DNA of 64,000 bases from Pseudomonadota bacterium. Lineage in GTDB: Bacteria > Pseudomonadota > Alphaproteobacteria > Acetobacterales > Acetobacteraceae. Below the pieces are notes generated by a model, which had not been told where the DNA came from, made no database searches, and saw only the letters and a list, made by a program, of their open reading frames with translations. A program made the position numbers and the translations under genes. Of this stretch, positions 45,452-53,333 are shown piece after piece (the stretch's first letter is position 1; the number at the start of each line of letters is the position of its first letter). The stretch is taken from contig JAJYYH010000001.1 of NCBI GenBank assembly GCA_021801255.1, forward strand, positions 1 through 64,000, in the 5' to 3' direction.

Positions 45452-46618
45452 TCAATACGATTTCGGCAAGCCGAGAATTTTCTCGGCGATGAAAGAGAGG
45501 ACGAGTTCTCGGCTCACCGGAGCGATGCGCGGGATCAGGCTTTCGCGCAGGTAGCGCTCCACATGGTACTCCTGCGCGTAGCCCATGCCACCATGGGTCA
45601 TCACGGCGGTTTCGCAGGCCCGGAAGCCGGCCTCGCCGGCGAGAAATTTTGCGGCATTGGCCTCGGCGCCGCATTCCTCGCCGCGATCGTAGAGGCTGGC
45701 CGCCTTGAGCACCATCAGGAACGCCGCCTCCAACTCCGCCCAGTGGCGCGCCAGCGGATGCTGGATGCCCTGATTCTGGCCGATTTTCCGCCCAAACACC
45801 ACGCGCTCATTGGCGTAGGCGGCGGCCCGGCGCAGCGCCGCGCGGCCCAGCCCCACCGCCTCGGCGGCAATCAGAATGCGCTCGGGGTTCATGCCGTGCA
45901 GGATGGCGCGAAACCCCGCGCCCTCGGCGCCGATGCGGTCGGCCGCCGGGACACGCAGCCCGTCGATGAACAGCATGTTCGAATCGACCGCGTGGCGGCC
46001 CATCTTCTCGATCCGCCGCACCTCGACGAAGCGGCGGTCGAGCGCGGTATAGAAAAGGCTCAACCCCTCGGTCTTGCGGTGCACGCGATCGAGCGGCGTG
46101 GTGCGGGCGAGCAGCAGCATCCGGTCCGCCACCTGCGCCGTCGAAATCCAGATTTTCTGGCCCTTGATGACGTAATCCTCGCCGTCGCGAAGCGCCTGGG
46201 TTTTAAGCGCGGTGGTGTTGAGCCCGATATCGGGTTCGGTGACCGCGAAACAGGCTTTTTCCGCCCCCCTTATGAGCGGGGGCAGCATCCGTGCCTGCTG
46301 TTCGGCGGTGCCGAACAGCACCACGGGATGCAGGCCGAAGATGTTGATATGCACCGCCGAGGCGCCGCTCATCCCAGCCCCCGAGGCGGCGATACGCTCC
46401 ATCATCAGCGCCGCCTCGGTGATGCCGAGCCCAGCGCCGCCATGGGCCTCGGGCATGGCGATGCCGAGAAACCCGCCTTCGGCGATCGCGCGGTGAAACG
46501 CCTCGGGAAACTGCCCGTCACGATCGCGGGCGAGCCAATACTCGTCATCGAAGCGGGCGCTCAGGCGTTCGATCGCGGCGCGGATTTCCGCCTGGGCGGG
46601 GGTGAGGGAAAAGTCCAC
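45452..46618 (-). CDS. acyl-CoA dehydrogenase (second copy in the window)
   Basis: 388 residues, exactly as long as the enzyme at 8831 and ending with the same LGLP(R/K)SY. FAD motif FAVTEPDIGLN, GQKIWISTAQVADRML and THGGMGYAQEYHVER are clear. The MCAD-type base is replaced by RIAPVS, while Glu246 in MNPERIL stands at the isovaleryl/long-chain position. The GTG at 46618 was chosen because AAGGAGAG precedes it at six bases and it opens the usual VDFSLTPAQ start; the longer frame has no ribosome site. There is no CoA-transferase partner here. The acyl substrate is unknown. Confidence 0.88.
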   Translation of the reverse strand: MDFSLTPAQAEIRAAIERLSARFDDEYWLARDRDGQFPEAFHRAIAEGGFLGIAMPEAHGGAGLGITEAALMMERIAASGAGMSGASAVHINIFGLHPVVLFGTAEQQARMLPPLIRGAEKACFAVTEPDIGLNTTALKTQALRDGEDYVIKGQKIWISTAQVADRMLLLARTTPLDRVHRKTEGLSLFYTALDRRFVEVRRIEKMGRHAVDSNMLFIDGLRVPAADRIGAEGAGFRAILHGMNPERILIAAEAVGLGRAALRRAAAYANERVVFGRKIGQNQGIQHPLARHWAELEAAFLMVLKAASLYDRGEECGAEANAAKFLAGEAGFRACETAVMTHGGMGYAQEYHVERYLRESLIPRIAPVSRELVLSFIAEKILGLPKSY

Positions 46619-46781
46619 TTCAACTCTCCTTGAGCCTATCGCCAAGTGGCGGCAGTGACCTGTCCCTCGATCGCGGAGTTAGGCAGCCCGGTCAAGCGGG
46701 CGTGCCGCCACCGCGTTGCCATCAGGGCTGGCGGAAGCCGGACGGATGGGCATAGTGCGGGGGGCGAAAGACGGAGCGGAA

Positions 46782-47261
46782 ATGACCCTTCTCGCGATGC
46801 TTCTCGGGCTGTTCCTGCCTGCCTGTGGGCAGCCGGGGGCTGCCGGCGTGATGCCCGCGCCGCCTGGCCTGCTCGCTCATCTCGAACGCCCCAGCAGCCC
46901 GAATTCGGCGCTCGCCGCCCCGCCTGGATTTAGCCCCGCGCCCGATATCGTGCTGGCACCGTTCCCGGTGCCCGCCGCCCAACTCACCGCCGCCCTCGAC
47001 GACGTGGCGGCAAGCCGCCCACGCGTTTATCCCCTCGCGCACGACGCGGCCCGCGGCACCACCCAATGGGTCGCGCGGAGCGCCGTCCTGAATTTTCCCG
47101 ACCGGATCATTGCCGAGGTTTCACCAGACGGCCTGAACGCAAGCAAGCTCGTCCTCTATAGTCAGAGCCTCTATGGCTATTCCGATTTCGGCGTGAACCG
47201 CGCCCGCCTCGCCGATTGGATCAAGGCCCTCGATACCCGGCTCGGCCGAAGCAAGGAATAA
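46782..47261 (+). CDS. DUF1499 lipoprotein
   Basis: About 159 residues. The leader MTLLAMLLGLFLPAC forms a short lipoprotein signal with Cys at residue 15. The mature part matches DUF1499: SSPNSALAAPPG, PRVYPLAHDAARGTTQWVAR and a C-terminal LYSQSLYGYSDFGVNRARL segment. The biochemical role of this family is unknown. The ATG at 46782 follows GGAG at seven bases and opens the leader. The ABC protein gene begins two bases after the stop, so they are co-expressed. Confidence 0.85.
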   Translation: MTLLAMLLGLFLPACGQPGAAGVMPAPPGLLAHLERPSSPNSALAAPPGFSPAPDIVLAPFPVPAAQLTAALDDVAASRPRVYPLAHDAARGTTQWVARSAVLNFPDRIIAEVSPDGLNASKLVLYSQSLYGYSDFGVNRARLADWIKALDTRLGRSKE

Positions 47262-47263
47262 TT

Positions 47264-49039
47264 ATGATCAAGCTTCTCCCCTTCCTCAAAGACGCCTGGA
47301 TCATTGCCCGGCCCTATTTCCGCTCCGAGGAAAAATGGTCGGCGCGGCTTTTGCTCGCGGTCATCGTCCTGCTCAACCTCTCGTTGGTCGGCATGGATGT
47401 GGTGCTCAATTTCTGGAACGGCGCGTTCTATGACTCCCTGCAAAACAAGGATTGGCGCGCCTTTGTCGATCTCTTGTTTCTCTATCATCGCAGCAAGGAT
47501 GGCGGGCTCATGCCCGGCTTCAGCGCGGTCGCAACGATTTATATCATCGTCGCGGTCTATCGCACCTATCTCAACCAGTGGCTGCAAATTCGCTGGCGCC
47601 GCTGGCTGACCCGCGTGTTCCTCGATGAATGGCTCGCCGATCGCGCCTATTACCGCATCAGCCTGACCACCAGCGCATCCGGCACCGGCACCGACAACCC
47701 CGACCAGCGCATCGCCGAGGATCTGCGGAGTTTCGTCGGCGATACGCTTTCCTTGGGTCTCGATCTGCTCTCCAACATCGTCTCGCTGATCAGTTTTGTC
47801 GGCATTCTCTGGAGTCTTTCTGGCTCGATCCGTCTGCTCGGCGTCAACATCGCCGGCTATATGGTGTGGATCGCGCTGATCTATGCGATTTTGGGCACCT
47901 GGTTGACCCATCTCATCGGCCGCCCGCTCGCCATGCTGAGCTTCCGCCAGCAACGTTTCGAAGCCGATTTCCGTTTCTCGCTGGCCCGCCTGCGCGAAAA
48001 TGTCGAGGGGGTGGCGCTCTATGGCGGCGAGAACGACGAACGGGCCGGCATTCTCGTGCGCTTCTCGGCGGTGGTGATGAACTGGTGGGCGATCATGCAG
48101 CGGACCAAGATGCTGAACGCGCTCACCTCGGGCTATCAGCAGATCGCCGTGGTATTCCCGATCGTCGTCGCCGCCCCGCGCTATTTCGCCGGCCAGATCC
48201 CTTTGGGTGGCCTGACGCGCACGGCCAGCGCCTTTGGCCAGGTGCAGGGCGCGATGTCGTGGTTTGTTTCTTCCTATGCCTCGCTCGCGGCGTGGAGTGC
48301 GACCGTCGAACGTCTCGCGAGTTTCCAGCGTTCGGTCGCGAAAGCGCGCGCCGACGCCGCGAGCGGCATCCAGATCACCGAGTCCACGACAGCATCGTTG
48401 CAATTCAGCAAGCTGCATCTCACGCTGCCCAATGGCCAAGTGCTGCTCGACGAAGACGCGCTGCGCTTCCAACGCGGCGAGGCGGTGCTGATCAATGGCC
48501 GCTCCGGTTCGGGCAAATCGACGCTGTTCCGCGCGATCGCCGGCATCTGGCCGTTCGGCAACGGCACCATCGCCCGCCCGCCCGGCACCTATCTGTTTCT
48601 GCCGCAGCGCCCCTATCTGCCGCTCGGGGCGCTCCGCCACGTCGTCACCTACCCTGCCGCCGACGATGCTTTTGACGATACCACCATCGCCGGCGTTCTC
48701 GCCCGCGTCGGCCTCGGCGCGCTCACGCAACGGCTGGACGAGGAACATAATTGGTCGCTGCTGCTCTCAGGTGGCGAACAGCAGCGCCTCGCCATCGCGC
48801 GCGCCCTGCTGCTCAAGCCGGACTGGCTGTTCCTCGACGAGGCGACGGCCAATCTCGACCCCGAGGCGGAAACCGAACTCTATGCCCTGCTCAAGGAAGA
48901 ATTGAAAACCACCACCCTCATCTCGATCAGCCACCGCGACAGCATCGCCACCTTCCACCCACGCCACCTGACGCTCACGGGCACCCCGGGAATCCCCGCG
49001 ACGCTGCGCGAGGCGAGCCCGGCGGCGGTGGGGGAATGA
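47264..49039 (+). CDS. ABC transporter, SbmA/BacA-like membrane domain fused to ATPase (YddA type)
   Basis: 591 residues. Six membrane helices in the first 330 residues carry the SbmA/BacA_like features: FWNGAFYDSLQNKDWRAF, YLNQWLQIRWRRWLTRVF and NPDQRIAEDLRSFV. The ATPase follows: Walker A NGRSGSGKSTLFRAIAG, signature LLSGGEQQRLAIARALLL, Walker B WLFLDEATANLD. Relatives import cobalamin or antimicrobial peptides, or act as fatty-acyl exporters, so substrate and direction are open. It starts two bases after the DUF1499 lipoprotein, which may be an accessory factor. Confidence 0.88.
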   Translation: MIKLLPFLKDAWIIARPYFRSEEKWSARLLLAVIVLLNLSLVGMDVVLNFWNGAFYDSLQNKDWRAFVDLLFLYHRSKDGGLMPGFSAVATIYIIVAVYRTYLNQWLQIRWRRWLTRVFLDEWLADRAYYRISLTTSASGTGTDNPDQRIAEDLRSFVGDTLSLGLDLLSNIVSLISFVGILWSLSGSIRLLGVNIAGYMVWIALIYAILGTWLTHLIGRPLAMLSFRQQRFEADFRFSLARLRENVEGVALYGGENDERAGILVRFSAVVMNWWAIMQRTKMLNALTSGYQQIAVVFPIVVAAPRYFAGQIPLGGLTRTASAFGQVQGAMSWFVSSYASLAAWSATVERLASFQRSVAKARADAASGIQITESTTASLQFSKLHLTLPNGQVLLDEDALRFQRGEAVLINGRSGSGKSTLFRAIAGIWPFGNGTIARPPGTYLFLPQRPYLPLGALRHVVTYPAADDAFDDTTIAGVLARVGLGALTQRLDEEHNWSLLLSGGEQQRLAIARALLLKPDWLFLDEATANLDPEAETELYALLKEELKTTTLISISHRDSIATFHPRHLTLTGTPGIPATLREASPAAVGE

Positions 49040-49168
49040 AGACGCCAGGCAGGTGCGGCGCGACGTCCAGCGGGCGCGGCCCGATCGGATTTGCCGCCAG
49101 CGGAGCATGCTGATGGCCGTGGCGAAAGGATTTGACCCAGCTCGCGCCAACGGCGGCCTGCGCGCCGC

Positions 49169-49564
49169 TCAGATCGCGTCCCGCAGTTCCTTCGCGGCGC
49201 GGAAGGCGATTTTCTTGCTGGCCTTAATCTGGATCTCCTCTCCAGTCGCCGGATTGCGCCCCATGCGCGCGGGGCGGCTTTTGACCTCGAGGATGCCGAG
49301 ACCCCCGATTTTCAAGCGATCGCCCCGCTTGAGATGGCCGACCATGAGATCCACCAATCTGGTGACCAAGAGAAGGGCCTGCTTCTGGGTGAGGTTCTGC
49401 TGATCGGCGATCGCCGCGGCGAGATGTTTCACGGTCACGACCGGCGCCGCCTTTGCCGGCGGGGCGGCCATTGGCTTGGCCCGCGCCGCTTTGGATGCCG
49501 CCTCGCCAGGCGGCGATTTCTTGGGGGTGGATCCGGCCTTGGCCGGCGCCGTCTTCAGAGCCAT
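49169..49564 (-). CDS. HU/IHF-like DNA-binding protein with Ala/Lys-rich N-terminal tail
   Basis: 131 residues. Residues about 47-131 match the HU fold: VKHLAAAIADQQNLTQKQA, LKRGDRLKIGGLGILEVKSR, then the DNA arm RPARMGRNPATGEEIQIKAS and KKIAFRAAKELRD. The first 45 residues are low-complexity Ala, Lys and Pro, like the tails of bacterial H1-type histone-like proteins, and make it longer than the 90-residue HU. The ATG at 49564 begins MALKTAPAK; the longer frame runs through a different region. It stands alone between two plus-strand genes. Confidence 0.85.
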   Translation of the reverse strand: MALKTAPAKAGSTPKKSPPGEAASKAARAKPMAAPPAKAAPVVTVKHLAAAIADQQNLTQKQALLLVTRLVDLMVGHLKRGDRLKIGGLGILEVKSRPARMGRNPATGEEIQIKASKKIAFRAAKELRDAI

Positions 49565-49838
49565 GAAAATCTCCAGCTTGGATGAGGACCGCCGGCAAAA
49601 AAGCACGCCGCCCGTTCGCGAACAAGGTGGTTCACCATCGGCAACGGGCCCGCCCGCGTTCGCCAAGCCTCAAGGCGCGCCGGCGCCGGGCAGCGCGCGC
49701 GGATGTGAGCGGGCCGAGCACGATTGTTACCCCAAGGCCCGCCGCTCCCTGGTGATCTTGCGCATCAAGCAGGCCATCTCTACCCGCGCGGCACCGCGCT
49801 CGAAGGCCGCGATACATACCATCTGGAGCGTCAATGTC

Positions 49839-50381
49839 GTGACACGATCTTGTCCCCTGCCCTTGCCTCTCCTGCTCGGCGGCCTGCTCGTCCTCGCCGG
49901 CTGCCAGACACCCTCGCCCGCCCCACCGCCTGGGATGCCCATCGTGCATCTCGGCCTGTTGAATAAGGCGCCTGCGGTCTGCCATGCCGCACCGCACGCG
50001 ACGAGCAACGCGCCGCTCCTTGGTGATGCGCGGCTGATTGTGACCGATGGCTCGGCCAAGCTCACCGGCTGTATCGTCAACCCAGGCCCGCTCGACTATT
50101 CGGCGGTGGTCGTGGAGATCGCCTTCTTCGATGCCGGGGGCCATTTGCTCAATGCATTGTCACGCGACAGCGCCATGCTGCCGGCCTATGCCGCGCCTCC
50201 TGCCGAAGCGGCCACCGCGTCGAACTGGGCGATCCCGATCGATGTCTCGGGCGATCCCCACGCCACAGAGGTCGAGGTGCTGGTCCATACCCTGCTCTGC
50301 CCCGGCGCCTCGGGGCGCGGCTGCGTCGAGGAGCACGATACCGGCGCCGTCCGTCTCAGCGTCTCCGCGGCAAAATCCTGA
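49839..50381 (+). CDS. unrecognised lipoprotein
   Basis: About 180 residues. The GTG at 49839, with GGAG ten bases upstream, opens a lipoprotein signal ending LVLAGC. The mature domain contains VHLGLLNKAPAVCHAAPH, the beta-strand run LIVTDGSAKLTGCIVNPGPL and four further cysteines, two of them near the C-terminus (LCPGASGRGCVEE), so disulfides are likely in the periplasm. I recognise no family. An open frame extends upstream, but codons there lie opposite the HU-like gene and show no protein character. It is the last chromosomal gene before the integrated element. Confidence 0.65.
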   Translation: MTRSCPLPLPLLLGGLLVLAGCQTPSPAPPPGMPIVHLGLLNKAPAVCHAAPHATSNAPLLGDARLIVTDGSAKLTGCIVNPGPLDYSAVVVEIAFFDAGGHLLNALSRDSAMLPAYAAPPAEAATASNWAIPIDVSGDPHATEVEVLVHTLLCPGASGRGCVEEHDTGAVRLSVSAAKS

Positions 50382-50399
50382 CCGCGCCAGCGTCCTCGA

Positions 50400-50884
50400 C
50401 TGTCGCCAGGAGGCGCACCGAGCGTCGCCGCGAGCACTTTGGTCGAATTCAACAAGCGTGTCGCCAAGACCGACCAGCGGCTCAATCGGCTCTTCGACGC
50501 TATCGCGTCCGGTGTCGCCGACCTCGACGCCCCCGGCCTGAAAGAGCGCATCGCCGGCCTCAAGGCGATTCGCGAACAAGCCAGCGCCGACGTCGAGCGC
50601 GCCCAGGCCGCGCTCGACCATGCCGGCAGCCAGTCCGTTAGCCCGATTTGGTGAGAACCTTCGCCCGCACGGCCCGCCAGCGCATCCGGCTGGAGAGCGG
50701 CGGCTACCGCCGCGACCACCTGCGCGCATTGGGCCAGCGTGTCGAGGTCGCGGAAGTCCGCATCATGGGATCGGAATCCGAACTGCTGCGCACCCTGGTC
50801 GCCGCCTCAGGCGGGAAATCGGTCGCAGTCGGTGTTCAGAGATCTGTTCTGAAATGGCGCGCCCGAAGAGATTCGAACTCCTAA
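50400..50884 (+). pseudogene. C-terminal remnant of a serine recombinase, frameshifted
   Basis: Two neighbouring reading frames give pieces of one protein. From 50400 the first reads VEFNKRVAKTDQRLNRLFDA followed by ADLDAPGLKERIAGLKAIRE, and stops near 50654. The second, from about 50648, continues VRTFARTARQRIRLESGGYR and GSESELLRTLVAASGGKS. Together these look like the coiled-coil C-terminus of large serine recombinases. The catalytic N-terminus and the DNA-binding domain are absent, and a frameshift lies near 50640. Its last codons run into the att repeat. It is probably left over from an earlier element at the same tRNA gene. Confidence 0.65.
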
Positions 50885-50903
50885 CCCCCAGATCCGTAGT
50901 CTG
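50855..50903 (-). repeat. att direct repeat, left (displaced 3' part of tRNA-Arg)
   Basis: These 49 bases are identical to 59597-59645, the part of the tRNA-Arg gene from the anticodon stem to the encoded CCA end. They lack the 5' half of a tRNA, so this is not a tRNA gene but the left boundary of the integrated element. Confidence 0.93.
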
Positions 50904-50992
50904 AGTGTCACTCGCGCCAGGGTAAGACACCACTCGCCAATCCCTCATAAAACCTAGCGTTAGGCGCTCTCTGTCCTTTCCTGACACGTCAT

Positions 50993-51004
50993 GGCGTGGT
51001 ATCC
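50993..51004 (+). promoter_or_regulatory. candidate integrase arm-type site, left
   Basis: GGCGTGGTATCC, 89 bases inside the left att repeat and 35 before the integrase ATG. The same 12 bases in the same orientation occur at 59524-59535, 61 bases inside the right att repeat. Such matched sites at both ends are typical of tyrosine-integrase arm binding. Confidence 0.5.
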
Positions 51005-51039
51005 CTTGCGGTAGCAGAGTCGAAAGGGGCACCAAAGCC

Positions 51040-52239
51040 ATGCTGACCCGCATCACCACCGCCGTCATCGATGCCATGAAGCCGGGTGAGGTCGTCTTTG
51101 ATACCGAGGTGCGGGGATTGTTCATCCGTCACCGCGCGGAGGGGGGAGTCCCGCACTACTACCTCAAGACGCGCGTCAAGCGGGTGCAGCGCGTTTTCGC
51201 CATCGGCCGGCATGGGCGCGGACATTGGACCCCGGAAACCGCAAGGCGGGAGGCGGTGCGCATCCTTGGCCTGATCCGCGATGGCCGCGACCTGCATGCC
51301 GAGCGCGCGGAGGAAAAGGCCGGGATCACCTTCGCCAGCTTCGCCGATCGGTATCTCTCCGACTATGCCGGCAACCATCACAAGCCCCGGACGTTGGCCG
51401 AGGAAAGCCGGCTGCTACGCCTGCACGTCATCCCGGCGCTTGGACCGATCAGGCTGAAGGAGATCGATCGGCCGGAGATCGCGCGTCTCCATGCCAGATT
51501 GAGCGGGAAACCCGTCACCGGCAATCGGGCGATTGCGCTGGCGTCATCGATCCTCGGATGGGCGGAGAAGGTTGGCGAACGTCCCGTTGGTAGCAACCCG
51601 GCGCGGGGTATTGATCACTACCCAGAGAAGGCGCGCGAGCGGTATCTCACCGGCGAGGAACTGCAACGCCTAGGCGAGGCCCTGGCGCGAGCGGAGACCG
51701 ATGGGCTGGTGGATTGGCGCTTTGTCGCCATGGTGCGGCTGCTGCTGTTCAGCGGCGCCAGGCTCTCGGAAATCCTCGGCCTTACCTGGCCGCAGGTGGA
51801 TACCGACACCGGGGTTGTCCGGCTCGCCGATAGCAAGACGGGTGCGAAAAATCTCTTCCTTCCCGCGCCCGCCCTGGCCGTCCTAGCGGCGCTTCCGCGT
51901 CTCTCCGATAACCAGCACGTGCTTCCAGGCGATCGCCCTGGAGCGCCACTGGTGGGGGTGCAGCGGCCATGGCAGCGCATCCGCCGCCTGGCCGGCCTGC
52001 CCGATCTCCGCCTGCATGATCTCCGTCATGCCTTCGCCTCTGTCGCAGTTGCCGCCGGCGAGAGCCTTTTCATCGTCGGCAAGCTGCTTGGACATGCCAA
52101 CGTCACGACTACCCAGCGATATGCGCATCTCGCCCCTGATCCCGCCCTGGCCGCCGCTGAGCGCGCCGCCGCCCGCATTGGCGCCGCGATGACGGGCGAG
52201 AGCGGTGACGTTGTGAAGCTGCGGAAGAGCCGTGCCTGA
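51040..52239 (+). CDS. int: tyrosine-family site-specific integrase
   Basis: 399 residues, the length of P4/tRNA-type integrases. An N-terminal arm-binding domain of DUF4102 type (residues about 1-90) is followed by the core-binding helices and the catalytic domain. The full active site is visible: Arg241 (LFSGARLSEIL), Lys266 (DSKTGAKN), His326 and Arg329 (LHDLRHAFAS), His352 (LLGHANVTTTQRY) and nucleophile Tyr361. It should cut and join at the 49-bp tRNA-Arg repeat. It begins 136 bases inside the left att repeat, at the end away from the intact tRNA. All catalytic residues are intact, so the enzyme is probably functional. Confidence 0.96.
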   Translation: MLTRITTAVIDAMKPGEVVFDTEVRGLFIRHRAEGGVPHYYLKTRVKRVQRVFAIGRHGRGHWTPETARREAVRILGLIRDGRDLHAERAEEKAGITFASFADRYLSDYAGNHHKPRTLAEESRLLRLHVIPALGPIRLKEIDRPEIARLHARLSGKPVTGNRAIALASSILGWAEKVGERPVGSNPARGIDHYPEKARERYLTGEELQRLGEALARAETDGLVDWRFVAMVRLLLFSGARLSEILGLTWPQVDTDTGVVRLADSKTGAKNLFLPAPALAVLAALPRLSDNQHVLPGDRPGAPLVGVQRPWQRIRRLAGLPDLRLHDLRHAFASVAVAAGESLFIVGKLLGHANVTTTQRYAHLAPDPALAAAERAAARIGAAMTGESGDVVKLRKSRA

Positions 52240-52304
52240 CATAGAGCGGGCCGAGGTAGCGCCGCCAGCGCCGCCCCGGCCCTAAACCCGAACCATGGAG
52301 ACCC

Positions 52305-53018
52305 ATGGCCGTGTCTGATCGAGCAAATACCACCATTGCCGCGAAGATCGAAGCCGCGTTCGAGGAAGAGATCGCGCGGTCGCTCGCCTTTCCTGATGAA
52401 GTCTGGGCCGCCCATTTTACCAAGCGAGCGGCGGACTATCGGCGCAATCTGCCGACTATAGAAAAGGTCATCGCCGCCTTTGTCGAGGTGCTTGGGTGGC
52501 ACCGCGCGCCGCCTTTGAGAAACCTTGCCGAAGTGCTCGACATTGGCCGACTTGCCGAAACTGTCGTGTATTTCCGGGCCATACGGCAGATCACTTTCTA
52601 CAGTCCACACGCAATTCAGCAGATGCGGGGGGCCATCCGCGACTTGAGTCTGACGTTGCCTGACATCCTGGCAAAAACTGAGCGTGAGGCTGCGGATGTT
52701 GACATTAACTTAGATCGCCCGATCGATCTTCTCCGAACGCTGATCGCCGCTATCGCTCCTTTTGAGAAGATCGCGCGATCTCGCATCGATCGGCGATCTT
52801 TTATTCCACACGCCGCCATTAGGAATATTGCCGCGAAAGTCCGCATCGTGTTGGCTCGGCAAGGTTTGTCGGTAAATTTCACGCATGAAGATACCGACGC
52901 GACAAAAATAACCAGACTTCTCCTCAATCTTTGCAAAATCTACGCCGAAGACGGCGCCATCGTGGAGGCCGTTCGGGGCAGGGCTGGCAAAATTATTCGA
53001 AGCCGCCAGCCGACATAG
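52305..53018 (+). CDS. unrecognised 237-residue protein of the element
   Basis: No known family is seen. The protein is soluble and mainly helical, with ITFYSPHAIQQMRGAIRDLS and a C-terminal KIYAEDGAIVEAVRGRAGKI segment. It has no metal motif, HTH or signal peptide. Base composition from about 52570 to 52960 is visibly more AT-rich than in the neighbouring genes, a sign of separate origin. It lies between int and the AlpA-like gene, where satellites and islands often carry regulatory or immunity genes. Defence or phage-interference functions would be guesses. Confidence 0.65.
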   Translation: MAVSDRANTTIAAKIEAAFEEEIARSLAFPDEVWAAHFTKRAADYRRNLPTIEKVIAAFVEVLGWHRAPPLRNLAEVLDIGRLAETVVYFRAIRQITFYSPHAIQQMRGAIRDLSLTLPDILAKTEREAADVDINLDRPIDLLRTLIAAIAPFEKIARSRIDRRSFIPHAAIRNIAAKVRIVLARQGLSVNFTHEDTDATKITRLLLNLCKIYAEDGAIVEAVRGRAGKIIRSRQPT

Positions 53019-53069
53019 AGGCGCGTGTTGTCGCAAGGTGGCGCATCGCAACGGATTCGGAGTCGCCCG

Positions 53070-53264
53070 ATGGAACCCCTGCTCACGAAAGACGAGGCTG
53101 CTGCCGCCTTGTGCGTCTCGCGTCGCACGATCGACAGATTGAAAGATTTACCCCGCGTCCGGTTGACTGGCAGACGTATCGCCTTTCGCCCCGCCGACCT
53201 CGCCGCATTTGCCGCCGCACGAGTGTCCGCGCCAGCCGCGCCGGCTGACGCCGAACGCGCCTAA
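53070..53264 (+). CDS. AlpA/MerR-like helix-turn-helix protein (excisionase candidate)
   Basis: 64 residues. MEPLLTKDEAAAALCVSRRT begins a compact winged HTH of the AlpA/excisionase (helix_turn_helix_17) type, followed by IDRLKDLPRVRLTGRRIAFR and DLAAFAAARV. Such proteins bend att DNA for excision or activate integrase and replication genes in P4-like islands. The ATG at 53070 fits the domain start and has GGAG eight bases before it; the longer frame starts in the preceding stretch. It lies directly before the replication genes. Confidence 0.8.
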   Translation: MEPLLTKDEAAAALCVSRRTIDRLKDLPRVRLTGRRIAFRPADLAAFAAARVSAPAAPADAERA

Positions 53265-53333
53265 CCCCCCCAACACAAGAAAAACCCGCCACGGCTGGCA
53301 GGCCGGGCGGGCTTGAAACAGGAACTCACAGAC

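Noticed and set aside
50855-50903. A second tRNA-Arg gene
   Set aside because: Only the 3' 49 bases match; the acceptor 5' strand, D-arm and half of the anticodon stem are missing. It is the displaced att copy.
52305-53018. Abortive-infection or toxin function for the unknown island gene
   Set aside because: Position and composition alone do not show this; no HEPN, nuclease or kinase motif is visible.
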